Below, piece after piece: positions 26,179 through 33,955 of a stretch of 64,000 nt of DNA (the first letter of the stretch is position 1; every line of letters begins with the position of its first letter). The stretch is from [Bacillus] selenitireducens MLS10 (GTDB taxonomy: Bacteria > Bacillota > Bacilli > Bacillales > Salisediminibacteriaceae): the NCBI RefSeq assembly GCF_000093085.1, contig NC_014219.1:2782384-2846383 (forward strand), read 5' to 3'. Under the pieces are notes generated by a model. That model had not been told where the DNA came from, made no database searches, and worked only from the letters and a program-made list of their open reading frames with translations. A program made the translations under genes and the position numbers.

Positions 26179-26793
26179 TTGTTCAAAATACTACTTACGT
26201 CAATTGTTATGGTATCTGTCCTGTTTCTGCGTCCGGATACGGCCGCTGCGGAAGAAGACTTTGAAGATGGCGTAGACCCTAACCATACCGACGTCAGAGA
26301 AGCGATTCAGGCGTACGTGGACGAGGAGCTCTCTGACAGCTTTGCAAGCATGTACATCGACCGCGACGAGCGTGAACTCGGCGTGCTTGTTTTTCAGTTC
26401 ACCGAGATGCCTGATGATTCGCATATTGACGCGATGCATGCTCTGACAGACGATGATGCGGTTCTCGATATCCGGGAAGTCGATATGACAGAACAGGAGC
26501 TTCAATCCATTCAGTCAGACATTGATGCAGACGGCTTTTCCCGCGATGGCTTTTCGATCACGCATACGGCAACGATGATTCAGAACGGGACTGTCGAAGT
26601 CGGGATTAACCCTTATACAGACGAACATGCGGATGCTCTTTACGATCAGTATGACGCTGACACCATTACCATTGTCGAAGGACAGGAAGCGACCGTTGAC
26701 AGCGGTGAACCGGATGTCGACGAACATGCGGTGCAAGAAGAGCGACACGATCTGTTTCAACGCATCCTCGACTGGTTTCGCAATTTGTTCTGA
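26179..26793 (+). CDS. Secreted acidic protein of unknown function
   Basis: 204 residues from TTG 26179 with AAAGGCGGGG upstream. A signal peptide (about residues 1-24, FKILLTSIVMVSVLFL then TAAAEE) precedes a very acidic mature protein with a repeated alpha/beta character (MTEQELQSIQSDIDADGFS, GTVEVGINPYTDEHADALYD). It ends in a short amphipathic basic segment, FQRILDWFRNLF, that could bind the membrane. No catalytic motif is evident. It follows a chemoreceptor gene without a terminator, so an accessory role in sensing is possible but unproven. Confidence 0.75.
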   Translation: MFKILLTSIVMVSVLFLRPDTAAAEEDFEDGVDPNHTDVREAIQAYVDEELSDSFASMYIDRDERELGVLVFQFTEMPDDSHIDAMHALTDDDAVLDIREVDMTEQELQSIQSDIDADGFSRDGFSITHTATMIQNGTVEVGINPYTDEHADALYDQYDADTITIVEGQEATVDSGEPDVDEHAVQEERHDLFQRILDWFRNLF

Positions 26794-26815
26794 TCAATGA
26801 ATGATCAACACGCAC

Positions 26816-26857
26816 AAATCCCCTGCAGCCGATGACCGGATGCAGGGGATTCTTTTG
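26816..26857. terminator. Terminator between convergent genes
   Basis: AATCCCCTGCA pairs with TGCAGGGGATT over a 13-nt loop and is followed by CTTTTG. Confidence 0.87.
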
Positions 26858-26872
26858 TTTGGCATGGGATGA

Positions 26873-28915
26873 TCATTCCACAGAGAACTGCTTAACGAGT
26901 TTATCGAGTTCTTCACCGGAAAGCTGAAGGTTCTCGGCGGATTCTGCAATCGTGCGGATCGCACGGATCTGTTCTTCACTTGAAGCATTGACCTCTTCAG
27001 AGGCTGCCGCACTCTCTTCAAGAATCGCAGCGATATGGCTGACCGCTTCAACGACCTGGCTTTTGTAGCCGTCGATGCCTTCGATATCTTTCGCCATGTT
27101 GCGGATTGCCTCTGCCATCCGCTCATTTTCTGAAGAAATGGATCCGAATGCCTGTATCGTATCCTCCGATACTTTTAACTGTTCATCAGACGTCTCTCTC
27201 GACGTTACGATCCAGTTCTCCACTTCCTTTGTATCTGCCTGCAGCTTCGTGATCGAGTCACTGATGTTCTGCGCCGATGATGAGGACTCTTCGGCAAGCT
27301 TTCGGACTTCATCAGCCACAACGGCGAAACCTTTTCCATGTTCACCGGCCCGGGCTGCTTCAATCGACGCATTCAAAGCAAGGAGATTCGTCTGTTCGGA
27401 AATCGAACTGATGGTTCCGGTGATGCTGCCGATCTGTTCCATCTGACCCGCGAGATTCCGGATGACCTCTTCCACCGACTGAACCATCTCCGCAGATCGT
27501 GCGGACTTTTCCTTCAATTGCCCCATTTGCTGCATTCCGGACTCATTGAGCTCCTGAACCGTCTCAGAATACTGACTGAGCTGATTGGTCTGATCCACAA
27601 GGCCAGTCAGTTCTTCGGCCAGTGAGAGTGTGGCGGCATTCGTCTGTTCTGCGTGTCCGGCAGCTTCGTTTGTTCCTTTCGCCATCTCATCGATGGATCG
27701 GCTAATTTCTTCACCTGTTGCGGTCGTCTCCTCAGATACCGCACTCAGCTGCTCGGACGCTTCAGACACGGTATGGACGGATGACCGGACCGATTTGACC
27801 ACGTCACGGAGACTGGTCACCATGTCGTTGAAATTCACCGTCAACTGCCCGATCTCATCATTCGTTCGCGGTTCGATATGAACAGCCAGATTTCCGGATG
27901 CCACTTCGCCCACCTGTTCACTTAACAGCTTCACAGGCGTCGTCAGTTTCTTCGAGAAGACCGTTGCTGAAACGAGGAACAATGAAATAATCACAATGGA
28001 CAGAATCGCCATCTGGATCAAAAGGCCGTTCAGTGTCGCATAGGCCTCACTGTCAGGAATCACAAGTCCCAGGGTCCAGTCCATCCTCGGCAAGTGCTCA
28101 TAATAGACCGACACCTCATCACCTTCATACGTCATCCGCGTCACACCGGATGAGGAATCACTCAGAACGGCGGAGAGTCCACTGAAATCCTCGTCCTCCG
28201 ACAGCCTCAAATCAAGACTGTTGGCAACATGCGGATGCACGAGAAATTCTTCATCCGGTCCAATCAGCATTCCCGCTCCGTCATAGCCCGTATCGATGGT
28301 ACGAACCATCTCCTGAAGCTGACCGATATCGATATCACTCGAAATCACACCCATAGCCTGACCCGATGCATCTGTCATCGGCACGCTTGTCGTAATGAGC
28401 GTCGTATCGAGCCCTTCGTCAAAGTACGGCTCGGTCCAGACCACTTCTCCTGACTCAAGTCCCGCCAGATACCACTCCTGTGAATGAAAATCATAGGCAG
28501 GATCCTCATATTCATCCGTAAAGAAAACCTCTTCTCCGTCTTTATACCCGTAAGGCCCGACGTATTCCGATTCACCGTCATACATAAATGGTTCAAACCA
28601 GACCCCCATGCCGAACGTTTCATCATTTAACCGTAGCATGTCTTCGATCAGGGTCTCCATATCCCCTCTGTCAAGAACCGGACCCACGTTTGCCGACACA
28701 CTGCCTAAGGACTCACCCAAGAGCTGATGACTGTTCAGCCTCGCGTCCATTTCATTGATGATTTCATTGGACAAGTGTCCCATTTTACCTTCAATCTGAT
28801 TTTCGAGTTCTGCTTTTGCGAACGTATAATTGAAATAAGACAACGTCACGATCGCCACAACGACCAGTGCGACGAAAATCATAATTTTTGTCTGTATGCT
28901 TCCTGCTTTTTTCAA
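26873..28915 (-). CDS. Methyl-accepting chemotaxis protein with dCache sensor
   Basis: 680 residues from TTG 28915, 7 nt after AGGAGG; the upstream ATG has no site. Helix 1 at about 9-30, a large extracellular double-Cache domain (about 31-300) with [20 protein letters not shown] and the [17 protein letters not shown] motif, helix 2 at about 305-328, HAMP, and the tip [38 protein letters not shown]. It matches Bacillus McpB/McpC-type receptors for amino acids. A candidate sigma-D promoter lies upstream. The ligand is not predictable from the motifs I can see. Confidence 0.94.
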   Translation of the reverse strand: MKKAGSIQTKIMIFVALVVVAIVTLSYFNYTFAKAELENQIEGKMGHLSNEIINEMDARLNSHQLLGESLGSVSANVGPVLDRGDMETLIEDMLRLNDETFGMGVWFEPFMYDGESEYVGPYGYKDGEEVFFTDEYEDPAYDFHSQEWYLAGLESGEVVWTEPYFDEGLDTTLITTSVPMTDASGQAMGVISSDIDIGQLQEMVRTIDTGYDGAGMLIGPDEEFLVHPHVANSLDLRLSEDEDFSGLSAVLSDSSSGVTRMTYEGDEVSVYYEHLPRMDWTLGLVIPDSEAYATLNGLLIQMAILSIVIISLFLVSATVFSKKLTTPVKLLSEQVGEVASGNLAVHIEPRTNDEIGQLTVNFNDMVTSLRDVVKSVRSSVHTVSEASEQLSAVSEETTATGEEISRSIDEMAKGTNEAAGHAEQTNAATLSLAEELTGLVDQTNQLSQYSETVQELNESGMQQMGQLKEKSARSAEMVQSVEEVIRNLAGQMEQIGSITGTISSISEQTNLLALNASIEAARAGEHGKGFAVVADEVRKLAEESSSSAQNISDSITKLQADTKEVENWIVTSRETSDEQLKVSEDTIQAFGSISSENERMAEAIRNMAKDIEGIDGYKSQVVEAVSHIAAILEESAAASEEVNASSEEQIRAIRTIAESAENLQLSGEELDKLVKQFSVE

Positions 28916-28953
28916 GGGGATTCCTCCTAAAGTCGATTTCATCTGCGTTCTTA

Positions 28954-28980
28954 TTATCGACATCTTTCGACATTTTTTCA
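28954..28980 (-). promoter_or_regulatory. Candidate sigma-D (motility) promoter
   Basis: On the minus strand TGAA, 15-bp spacer, GTCGATAA, against the consensus TAAA-N15-GCCGATAT. It lies 39 bp ahead of the chemoreceptor start. Confidence 0.45.
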
Positions 28981-29044
28981 AGAGGGTTTATACAACATTT
29001 ACAATTTATTTATCTTTTTTCTCATGCTCCTGTGCAAATCCCAT

Positions 29045-29090
29045 AAAAAACGTTCAGGACCATGGACAGAGGCATGGTCCTGAACGTTTA
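29045..29090 (-). terminator. Former relP terminator, now separated from its gene
   Basis: A perfect 17-bp stem AAACGTTCAGGACCATG / CATGGTCCTGAACGTTT is followed on the minus strand by TTTTTTATGGG. No minus-strand gene ends here now. Removing the element at 29092-30939 would put it directly behind the stop codon of relP. Confidence 0.85.
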
Positions 29091-29109
29091 TCATCACTAG
29101 GCAAGAAGA

Positions 29110-29184
29110 CTCCATCTGATTCGCGATACGGGCGAAGCCCAGCGATTCAGGTGGAGATGAATTGCCATCAGTCTTACGACTGAT
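29110..29184 (+). repeat. Left-end subterminal hairpins of the element
   Basis: CTCCATCTGATTCGC with GCGATTCAGGTGGAG (two mispairs), then ATCAGTC-TTAC-GACTGAT. Imperfect end hairpins of this kind are what TnpA recognises on single-stranded DNA. Confidence 0.75.
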
Positions 29185-29316
29185 AGGTTTTTTAAAAGAA
29201 AGAACAAGCGTTCGGAATTATATCTAGCTTCTATTTTTGTTGAATGGTATATTAAGTGGTATAGAAGTAAAAAATTAAAAACAATCCATTCGAGGTCGGC
29301 AAAGGAGGTGACACAA

Positions 29317-30657
29317 ATGGCTAGGAAAAAACCGGTTAAAGTGTTACGCAGGAAAAAGAAAACAGCCAATATGCAACGGTTCACCCAAAAACAGAACATT
29401 GGTCGCAGTACCCTTGGTGCTAGAGAGTTTCGACTTCTGCAACGCATGTCTCATAGTTCCAAGGCTTTGCGAAATGTAGGCTTATATACGATTAAACAAA
29501 AGTATTTAAACGAAAACAAAATGGCAACAACAAAAGAAATAGACAGCGCAATGAAGGCCGATATGAACTATTGGGGCATTCAATCCAACTCCGTACAAGC
29601 GGTTCGAAGAACCTTGCTCAGCGATGTAAAGAGCTTCTTCGAAGCGTTAAAGAAGTGGAAAGAAAACCCTGTAGGCTTCACAGGTCGTCCGAAATTTCCA
29701 AATTATTCTCTTTCCACGGCTAAACGCGTCATCGAAATCTATCAAGTCCCCAAAGTGGATAAGGATGGATATTGGACCATTCCAATGAACGCTGATTTCA
29801 GGAAACGTTTTGGCCCCTTGAAGTTGCGAATGCCGAAGAATTTGATGGATAAAAAGATTCCTTACATTGAAATCGTACCAAAGCAAAACGGTCGGTTCTT
29901 TGAGGCTCACTATGTATATGAAGTTCCAGTGTCTCAAATGAAGAAACAAAAAACGACAACAAAAGCTTTGAGTTGCGATTTAGGTGTAGATTATCTTCTC
30001 AGTTGTGCAACAAATCAAGGAGACGCCTTTTTGGTTAACGGAAAGAGGTTAAAATCCATCAACCAGTACTTCAACAAAAAGATAAGTCAATTAAAACAAA
30101 AAAACATCGGAAACGGCTTGTCGAAACGCATCGTGACGAATCAAATGGCTTCCCTTTGGCGTAAACGAAATCTCCAAATAGACGGCTATCTTTCACAAAC
30201 CGTAGGTTTGTTGTTCAAACAAATAAAACGACTGAACGTCGATACTGTGGTAATCGGTTATAATGCCGGTTGGAAGCAAGAATCAGGTTTGGGGAAGAAA
30301 ACCAATCAAGAGTTCGTACAAATTCCTTTCCACAGATTGATTTCGGCTATCGAGAATAAGTGTCTCAAGGAAGGCATCCGTTTCGTTAAGCAAGAGGAAA
30401 GTTACACGTCTAAATCCAGTTTTCTGGATAATGACGATATTCCGGTTTGGATAAAAGGCGACGACACAAGATATTCCTTTAGCGGGAAACGCCTATATCG
30501 GGGCTTCTATCGCTGCGAAAACGGACAATGCATCCACGCCGACATTAATGCAGCATTAAATATCCTTCGGAAATCTCAAGTAGTCGAATGGGATGAAAAA
30601 ACACAAATAAAAACGCCCATGATCATGGACGTTCAAAAACGTAAAGCTGTTGCTTAG
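29317..30657 (+). CDS. tnpB: RNA-guided endonuclease TnpB
   Basis: 446 residues from ATG 29317 behind a perfect AAAGGAGGTGA. The N-terminal helix-turn-helix/wedge region (about 1-200) is basic. The RuvC core has Asp221 in CDLGVDYLLSCA, and Asp409 in HADINAALNILRK as motif III. The usual motif II glutamate position is occupied by VVIGYNAGW (Gly314), and a glutamate pair sits later in EESYTSKSSF (Glu360/361), as in TnpB branches with a rearranged catalytic site. The zinc ribbon is reduced to one CENGQC pair. TnpB uses RNA from the element's 3' end to cut empty target sites. The length and intact frame suggest an active protein. Confidence 0.92.
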   Translation: MARKKPVKVLRRKKKTANMQRFTQKQNIGRSTLGAREFRLLQRMSHSSKALRNVGLYTIKQKYLNENKMATTKEIDSAMKADMNYWGIQSNSVQAVRRTLLSDVKSFFEALKKWKENPVGFTGRPKFPNYSLSTAKRVIEIYQVPKVDKDGYWTIPMNADFRKRFGPLKLRMPKNLMDKKIPYIEIVPKQNGRFFEAHYVYEVPVSQMKKQKTTTKALSCDLGVDYLLSCATNQGDAFLVNGKRLKSINQYFNKKISQLKQKNIGNGLSKRIVTNQMASLWRKRNLQIDGYLSQTVGLLFKQIKRLNVDTVVIGYNAGWKQESGLGKKTNQEFVQIPFHRLISAIENKCLKEGIRFVKQEESYTSKSSFLDNDDIPVWIKGDDTRYSFSGKRLYRGFYRCENGQCIHADINAALNILRKSQVVEWDEKTQIKTPMIMDVQKRKAVA

Positions 30658-30955
30658 CGCATAGCCTAGTGGGTGCGTCAATCATCCAAGTGTACTCAAC
30701 TTTCGTTGGGGCTTGTAGCACACGCCAGCTATATGCTAAGTGGTGGCTTCTTCCGTAAGGAAGAACTGCTCTTCTTCGGAAGGGTGGTGCAAGTGGGAAA
30801 GCGATAGTACGTCGCCAGTACCAACCAAAAACAGTGATTTGAGAAGAACCATGCAGAGCGTCAATCTTTGCAAGAAAAGACCTGCATGGCTATCTCAAGC
30901 CCCCACTGAAACGTTGTACGTCAGTGGGGGTTCGTTGACGTGCGTTCCTGACTCA
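30658..30955 (+). ncRNA. Probable omega-RNA (reRNA) of TnpB with guide
   Basis: The approximately 280 nt after tnpB up to the right end are non-coding and structured: CTTCTTCC/GGAAGAA, TCTTCTTCGGAAG and the terminal CCCCCACTGA/TCAGTGGGGG stem. In this family the RNA scaffold ends at the right end and the next approximately 16-20 nt of flanking DNA act as guide. Here that would be GTGCGTTCCTGACTCA (30940-30955), part of relP. The 5' end of the RNA is not determined and may lie inside tnpB. Confidence 0.7.
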
Positions 30956-31667
30956 TTTTCAGAATCCGCCTTAACATATCTTCCGGCAAATCAAACAGAT
31001 CATCCTCTGCTGATTCCGCAGGCGGATCCTGTTTTCGGAGCTCCAGATGAATCCGTTCCATTTTTTTATCAAGGGCCGTCACCGCATCCGCCGCACTGCT
31101 CAGTTCATCGATCAGCTCCTGAGGGGCATCTTTCTCATATTTATAGTAGATTTTATGTTCGAGACTCGCCCAGAAATCCATCGCGATCGTCCGGATCTGC
31201 AGCTCCACATAGGGATATTCCACCCGATCCGACATAAATACCGGTACACGGACAATCAGGTGCAGACTCTGATAGCCGTTCGGTTTCGGATGTTTAATAT
31301 AATCCTTCTCGTCAATCAGCTCAATATCCTGTTGACTCAGGAGCATGTGCCGGATTTCATAAATATCCGAGCGGAATGAGCACGTGATGCGTATCCCTGC
31401 AATATCACGTATGGCTTCTTTTATATCGGCTGTTTTAAAACCGAGATCTTTTCGCTGCGCCTTCTGTATGATACTTTCGGGTGTCTTAATCCTGGACTTC
31501 GTATGCTCGATCGGGTTGTAATCGTGGGCAATATGAAACTCTTCTTTCAGGATATCCACCTTCGTCATCATTTCCTCAAGTGCAAACCGGTACGTCATCA
31601 GAAACTTCGTCATCTTTTTCCTCACGGCCTGCAGTTCTTTCAGTTCAATCGCCGGCACATCTGTCAT
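30921..31667 (-). CDS. relP: Small alarmone synthetase, RelP/YwaC (SasA) type
   Basis: 248 residues from ATG 31667 (AAGGGA 9 nt upstream); this start aligns with Bacillus YwaC. A GTP pyrophosphokinase without hydrolase domain that makes (p)ppGpp from ATP and GTP/GDP. Present are NPIEHTKSRIKTPESI, the synthetase loop IRDIAGIRITCSF, KPNGYQSLHLIV and ELQIRTIAMDFWASLEHKIYY. The C-terminal tail is about 40 residues longer than in YwaC. The last residues STNPH and the stop are read from the right end of the TnpB element; the native end was probably SQERT followed by TAA. The catalytic domain is untouched. Confidence 0.93.
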   Translation of the reverse strand: MTDVPAIELKELQAVRKKMTKFLMTYRFALEEMMTKVDILKEEFHIAHDYNPIEHTKSRIKTPESIIQKAQRKDLGFKTADIKEAIRDIAGIRITCSFRSDIYEIRHMLLSQQDIELIDEKDYIKHPKPNGYQSLHLIVRVPVFMSDRVEYPYVELQIRTIAMDFWASLEHKIYYKYEKDAPQELIDELSSAADAVTALDKKMERIHLELRKQDPPAESAEDDLFDLPEDMLRRILKMSQERTSTNPH

Positions 31668-31732
31668 TATCGTCAGTCCCTTCGTCTCATCAATCTCGTC
31701 CTCTATCATACGGATTTGGGGCTGATCAGGAT

Positions 31733-32092
31733 TCACACGCTGACCAGGAGTACGTAGATCATCAGCATCAGCATCACCAGAGCCACGGCGATACCGGCAA
31801 TGAGAACTGCCGGACCTGACGCTTTAAACTGCTGGGCGTTGATCGTGCGCCGATTCCTGAAAAACAGCACGGTTCCAATGACTAAAACCGTCATTCCCGC
31901 GAAGAAGGACAGCACACTGAAGGCAGCCGCAAGCGTTCGCGTAAGCGGAGTTCCGAGATCCGTCGCCAGTTCAATGCCGAAAATCAGAAAGCCGATCCCC
32001 TTCATCGCAAGTGCCGTTCTTAACCAGGCAAGAAACGTGCGCTCATTGGCAAGATGCTGCTGAATATACATTGAGTCAACGGTGCTTCCCAT
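31733..32092 (-). CDS. DUF202 (YidH) membrane protein
   Basis: 119 residues from ATG 32092 (GAGG 8 nt upstream; an adjacent ATG at 32095 is an alternative). The signature LANERTFLAWLRTALAMKG near residue 14 is that of DUF202, a family of three-helix inner membrane proteins of unknown function. Helices at about 25-47, 55-80 and 92-117. The stop lies 65 bases ahead of the relP start, so the two may be cotranscribed. The membrane topology is clear, the function is not. Confidence 0.88.
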   Translation of the reverse strand: MGSTVDSMYIQQHLANERTFLAWLRTALAMKGIGFLIFGIELATDLGTPLTRTLAAAFSVLSFFAGMTVLVIGTVLFFRNRRTINAQQFKASGPAVLIAGIAVALVMLMLMIYVLLVSV

Positions 32093-32170
32093 CATGATCA
32101 CCTCAATAAGGATTCTTCAGCCTCTATTTTACCATGCGGAAAGGATTCCGTTGAGACAAAGTCTGCACAT

Positions 32171-33130
32171 TTAAAGAACGAGACTCATGAATAACGGGAT
32201 TCCGATGATCAAATTGAACGGGAACGTGACAGCCAGAGCAACGGTTAAGTAAAACGATGACTTGGCTTCAGGAACCGATGCCTGAAGCATCGCAGGTGCC
32301 GCGATGTATGACCCGCTCGCCGCAAGCGTCATAAACAGCACGGTTCCGCCAGGTGTCAGACCGGCTATGGATGCGGCCAAATAGCCGACCATACCGCCTA
32401 TCAGCGGAAAAAGCACCCCGACTGCAATCAGACGCCAGCCGTATTCCTTCAGCACATGCAGCTGATTTCCGACTTTAAGACCCAGTCCAAGCAGGAACAA
32501 CAACAGTACGCCAGGGAATAAATCAATGAAAAACGGCTCAAGGACAGCCGGATCCGGGGCGGCAAATCCAGCGACCAGACCCGCAAGCAACAACAGAATG
32601 CTCTTGGACATCAGGCTTTCCATCATGACGTTCCCAACGCCGGCTCCCTCACTCGGCACAATCCCGAACACCGGTGACTTCACGGACTGATAAATCAGCA
32701 GCGCTACAACGAGACCCGGAATCTCAAGAAGAACGACGAGCCCCGTCATATAAGGTTCAAAAAACACCCCCATCTGTGTCAACTGAGCCGTAGCCGCTGC
32801 ATACGTCACAAGGGACACAGAGCCGAATACGGCTGCAAGACTGACCGAATCGGTGAATGAAAACCGAAACAGCCTTGCAAGCAAGAAACCAAAAACCGGC
32901 AGTACAAGACCGATGACGAGTGCACCAACCAGGGCACTCGACATATCGGTGAAGGGGACGCCTGCAATGCCGATTCCCCCTTTGATGCCAATGGCAAGGA
33001 GTAAATACATGTTCAGTCCCATAGACAGCCCATCTGGGAACTGAAGATTCGATTTGCCGATGGCGGCAAGAATACCCACGATGAATAAAATAATAGCCGG
33101 GTTTGTCATGATATACAGTATGCTATCCAC
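32171..33130 (-). CDS. sbtA: SbtA-type sodium-dependent bicarbonate permease
   Basis: 319 residues from GTG 33130, 9 nt after AAGGAG; the ATG at 33139 is adjacent to the site and cannot use it. About ten membrane helices in two inverted halves. Recognisable family segments are NPAIILFIVGILAAIG, GLSMGLNMYLLLAIGIKGG, LFPGVLLLFLLGLGLKVG and ASGSYIAAPAMLQASVPEA, the last containing the SYIAAPA substrate loop of SbtA. It would import bicarbonate with Na+. MpsC (DUF2294) is encoded immediately upstream, which supports an inorganic-carbon role. A structured leader with its own terminator lies between 33281 and 33470 on the same strand. Confidence 0.88.
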   Translation of the reverse strand: MDSILYIMTNPAIILFIVGILAAIGKSNLQFPDGLSMGLNMYLLLAIGIKGGIGIAGVPFTDMSSALVGALVIGLVLPVFGFLLARLFRFSFTDSVSLAAVFGSVSLVTYAAATAQLTQMGVFFEPYMTGLVVLLEIPGLVVALLIYQSVKSPVFGIVPSEGAGVGNVMMESLMSKSILLLLAGLVAGFAAPDPAVLEPFFIDLFPGVLLLFLLGLGLKVGNQLHVLKEYGWRLIAVGVLFPLIGGMVGYLAASIAGLTPGGTVLFMTLAASGSYIAAPAMLQASVPEAKSSFYLTVALAVTFPFNLIIGIPLFMSLVL

Positions 33131-33280
33131 ATTTCCCATCTCCTTTTTTCCTCATATCAGGCTCAGGCGTCCTGCCACAGTACCTGCAGAAGTCGCGGTT
33201 TTTCGCCAAGCCTTTATGATAACCGCCTCTGTTGCATATATACGGCCACCATTTGACGAAGATAACCGTTTAAATCGCAT

Positions 33281-33470
33281 AAAAAAGCGCACACTCAAAA
33301 AGAGTGTGCGCCTGCATGCGTTCTGTTCTGCCTCATCTGAAGCAGCTCATCCGCCGTCAATCGCCCGAATCAAGGAATCTTTATACGACCCCAGCAAAGG
33401 ATCGTTTGAGGAACGGTCTCCTCAAGATGAGGCTCCCGACTCCTTTTTTGATGATTTGCTGTTTTCGCTA
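33281..33470 (-). ncRNA. Structured RNA or transcription-attenuating leader of sbtA
   Basis: On the minus strand a sigma-A promoter is followed by about 190 nt that end in an intrinsic terminator (GCGCACACTC/GAGTGTGCGC, 33287-33296 with 33302-33311, then TTTTTT). Inside, a 9-bp long-range stem joins 33330-33338 with 33425-33433 (GCCTCATCT/AGATGAGGC). It encloses two hairpins, 33406-33412 with 33419-33425 and 33385-33391 with 33399-33405 (one G-U pair). No good open reading frame is present. It does not match the riboswitch consensuses I know (TPP, SAM, FMN, lysine, purine, c-di-AMP, c-di-GMP, guanidine, Mg, Mn, fluoride) nor 6S or tmRNA. It could be a stand-alone small RNA or a leader of sbtA, whose start is 150 nt further on. 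Confidence 0.6.
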
Positions 33471-33476
33471 TTTATT

Positions 33477-33505
33477 ATTATGCATAGGATTGCATGACAT
33501 GTCAA
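33477..33505 (-). promoter_or_regulatory. Sigma-A promoter of the RNA element upstream of sbtA
   Basis: On the minus strand TTGACA (33505-33500), 17-bp spacer, CATAAT (33482-33477). The -35 box overlaps the stop codon of mpsC. Confidence 0.75.
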
Positions 33506-33870
33506 TCCTTTTGTGCATGATCCCATGGATCGGACAACTTAAAAACAATGACCCGTTCGCCGGTTTTCGTGCTGATATCCGTATGAATGGATACGAGTGA
33601 TGTCTGCAGTATCTCATAAACCATCTGCTCAAGATCATGCCTGCCTGATTCAACCAGGTCGTTCCTGAATTTCTTTGTCTGCTCTCTTCCTGAGCGGTCC
33701 TTTGACAGTTCCATTTCCGCCTTGGTCAGGATTCCATCAAGCGTGACAATCGCCATGTCCCGGATCAGGTCACATTTACAAGAGACGGACCCACGCCCGA
33801 GGTAGTCTTTTTCCCATTGGGTGATCTTCGTGCTCAATGCCAACTCCAGTTGCCCTCTCGTAGCTTTCAA
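33502..33870 (-). CDS. mpsC: MpsC (DUF2294) family protein
   Basis: 122 residues from TTG 33870, 9 nt after GAGGAG. The longer frame back to 34062 overlaps the oxidoreductase gene and lacks a site. The family pattern is plain: YLGRGSVSCKCDLIRDMAIV, LDGILTKAEMELS, GREQTKKFRNDLVESGRHDL and SIHTDISTKTGERVIVFKL. DUF2294 is the MpsC component named for the Na+-translocating, membrane-potential-generating system MpsABC, which in Staphylococcus is linked to bicarbonate supply. MpsA and MpsB are not in the window. Position next to sbtA suggests a regulatory partner in carbon uptake. Soluble, cytoplasmic. Confidence 0.85.
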   Translation of the reverse strand: MKATRGQLELALSTKITQWEKDYLGRGSVSCKCDLIRDMAIVTLDGILTKAEMELSKDRSGREQTKKFRNDLVESGRHDLEQMVYEILQTSLVSIHTDISTKTGERVIVFKLSDPWDHAQKD

Positions 33871-33955
33871 CAGGTTTCGCTCCTCTCCATTCACAATCAT
33901 AATGAGCATAGCTGAATCCTGAAAAAAGAGCAACACTGCTTGGCCGTATGCTGTC

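Larger units (their letters stand above)
29092..30939 (+). mobile_element. TnpB-only IS200/IS605-group element
   Basis: A 1.85-kb element without tnpA. The left flank ends in TTTAT (29087-29091), which fits the short T-rich motif that such elements insert behind and that TnpB reads as target-adjacent motif. No target duplication is expected or seen. The left end carries an imperfect hairpin (29110-29124 with 29142-29156) and a perfect 7-bp hairpin (29167-29173 with 29178-29184). The right end carries CCCCCACTGA/TCAGTGGGGG (30900-30909 with 30921-30930). The right boundary at 30939 is inferred from the relP frame (see findings). Its base composition is clearly more AT-rich than the neighbours. 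It can move only with TnpA supplied elsewhere. Confidence 0.85.

Noticed and set aside
28916-29316. Additional gene between the dCache chemoreceptor and tnpB
   Set aside because: The 400 bases contain only the chemoreceptor promoter, a stranded terminator and the left end of the mobile element.
33281-33470. 6S RNA, tmRNA or a known riboswitch class
   Set aside because: Size is similar to 6S RNA but the closing stem is internal and an intrinsic terminator follows; no core motif of the riboswitches I know can be found. A covariance-model search would settle it.
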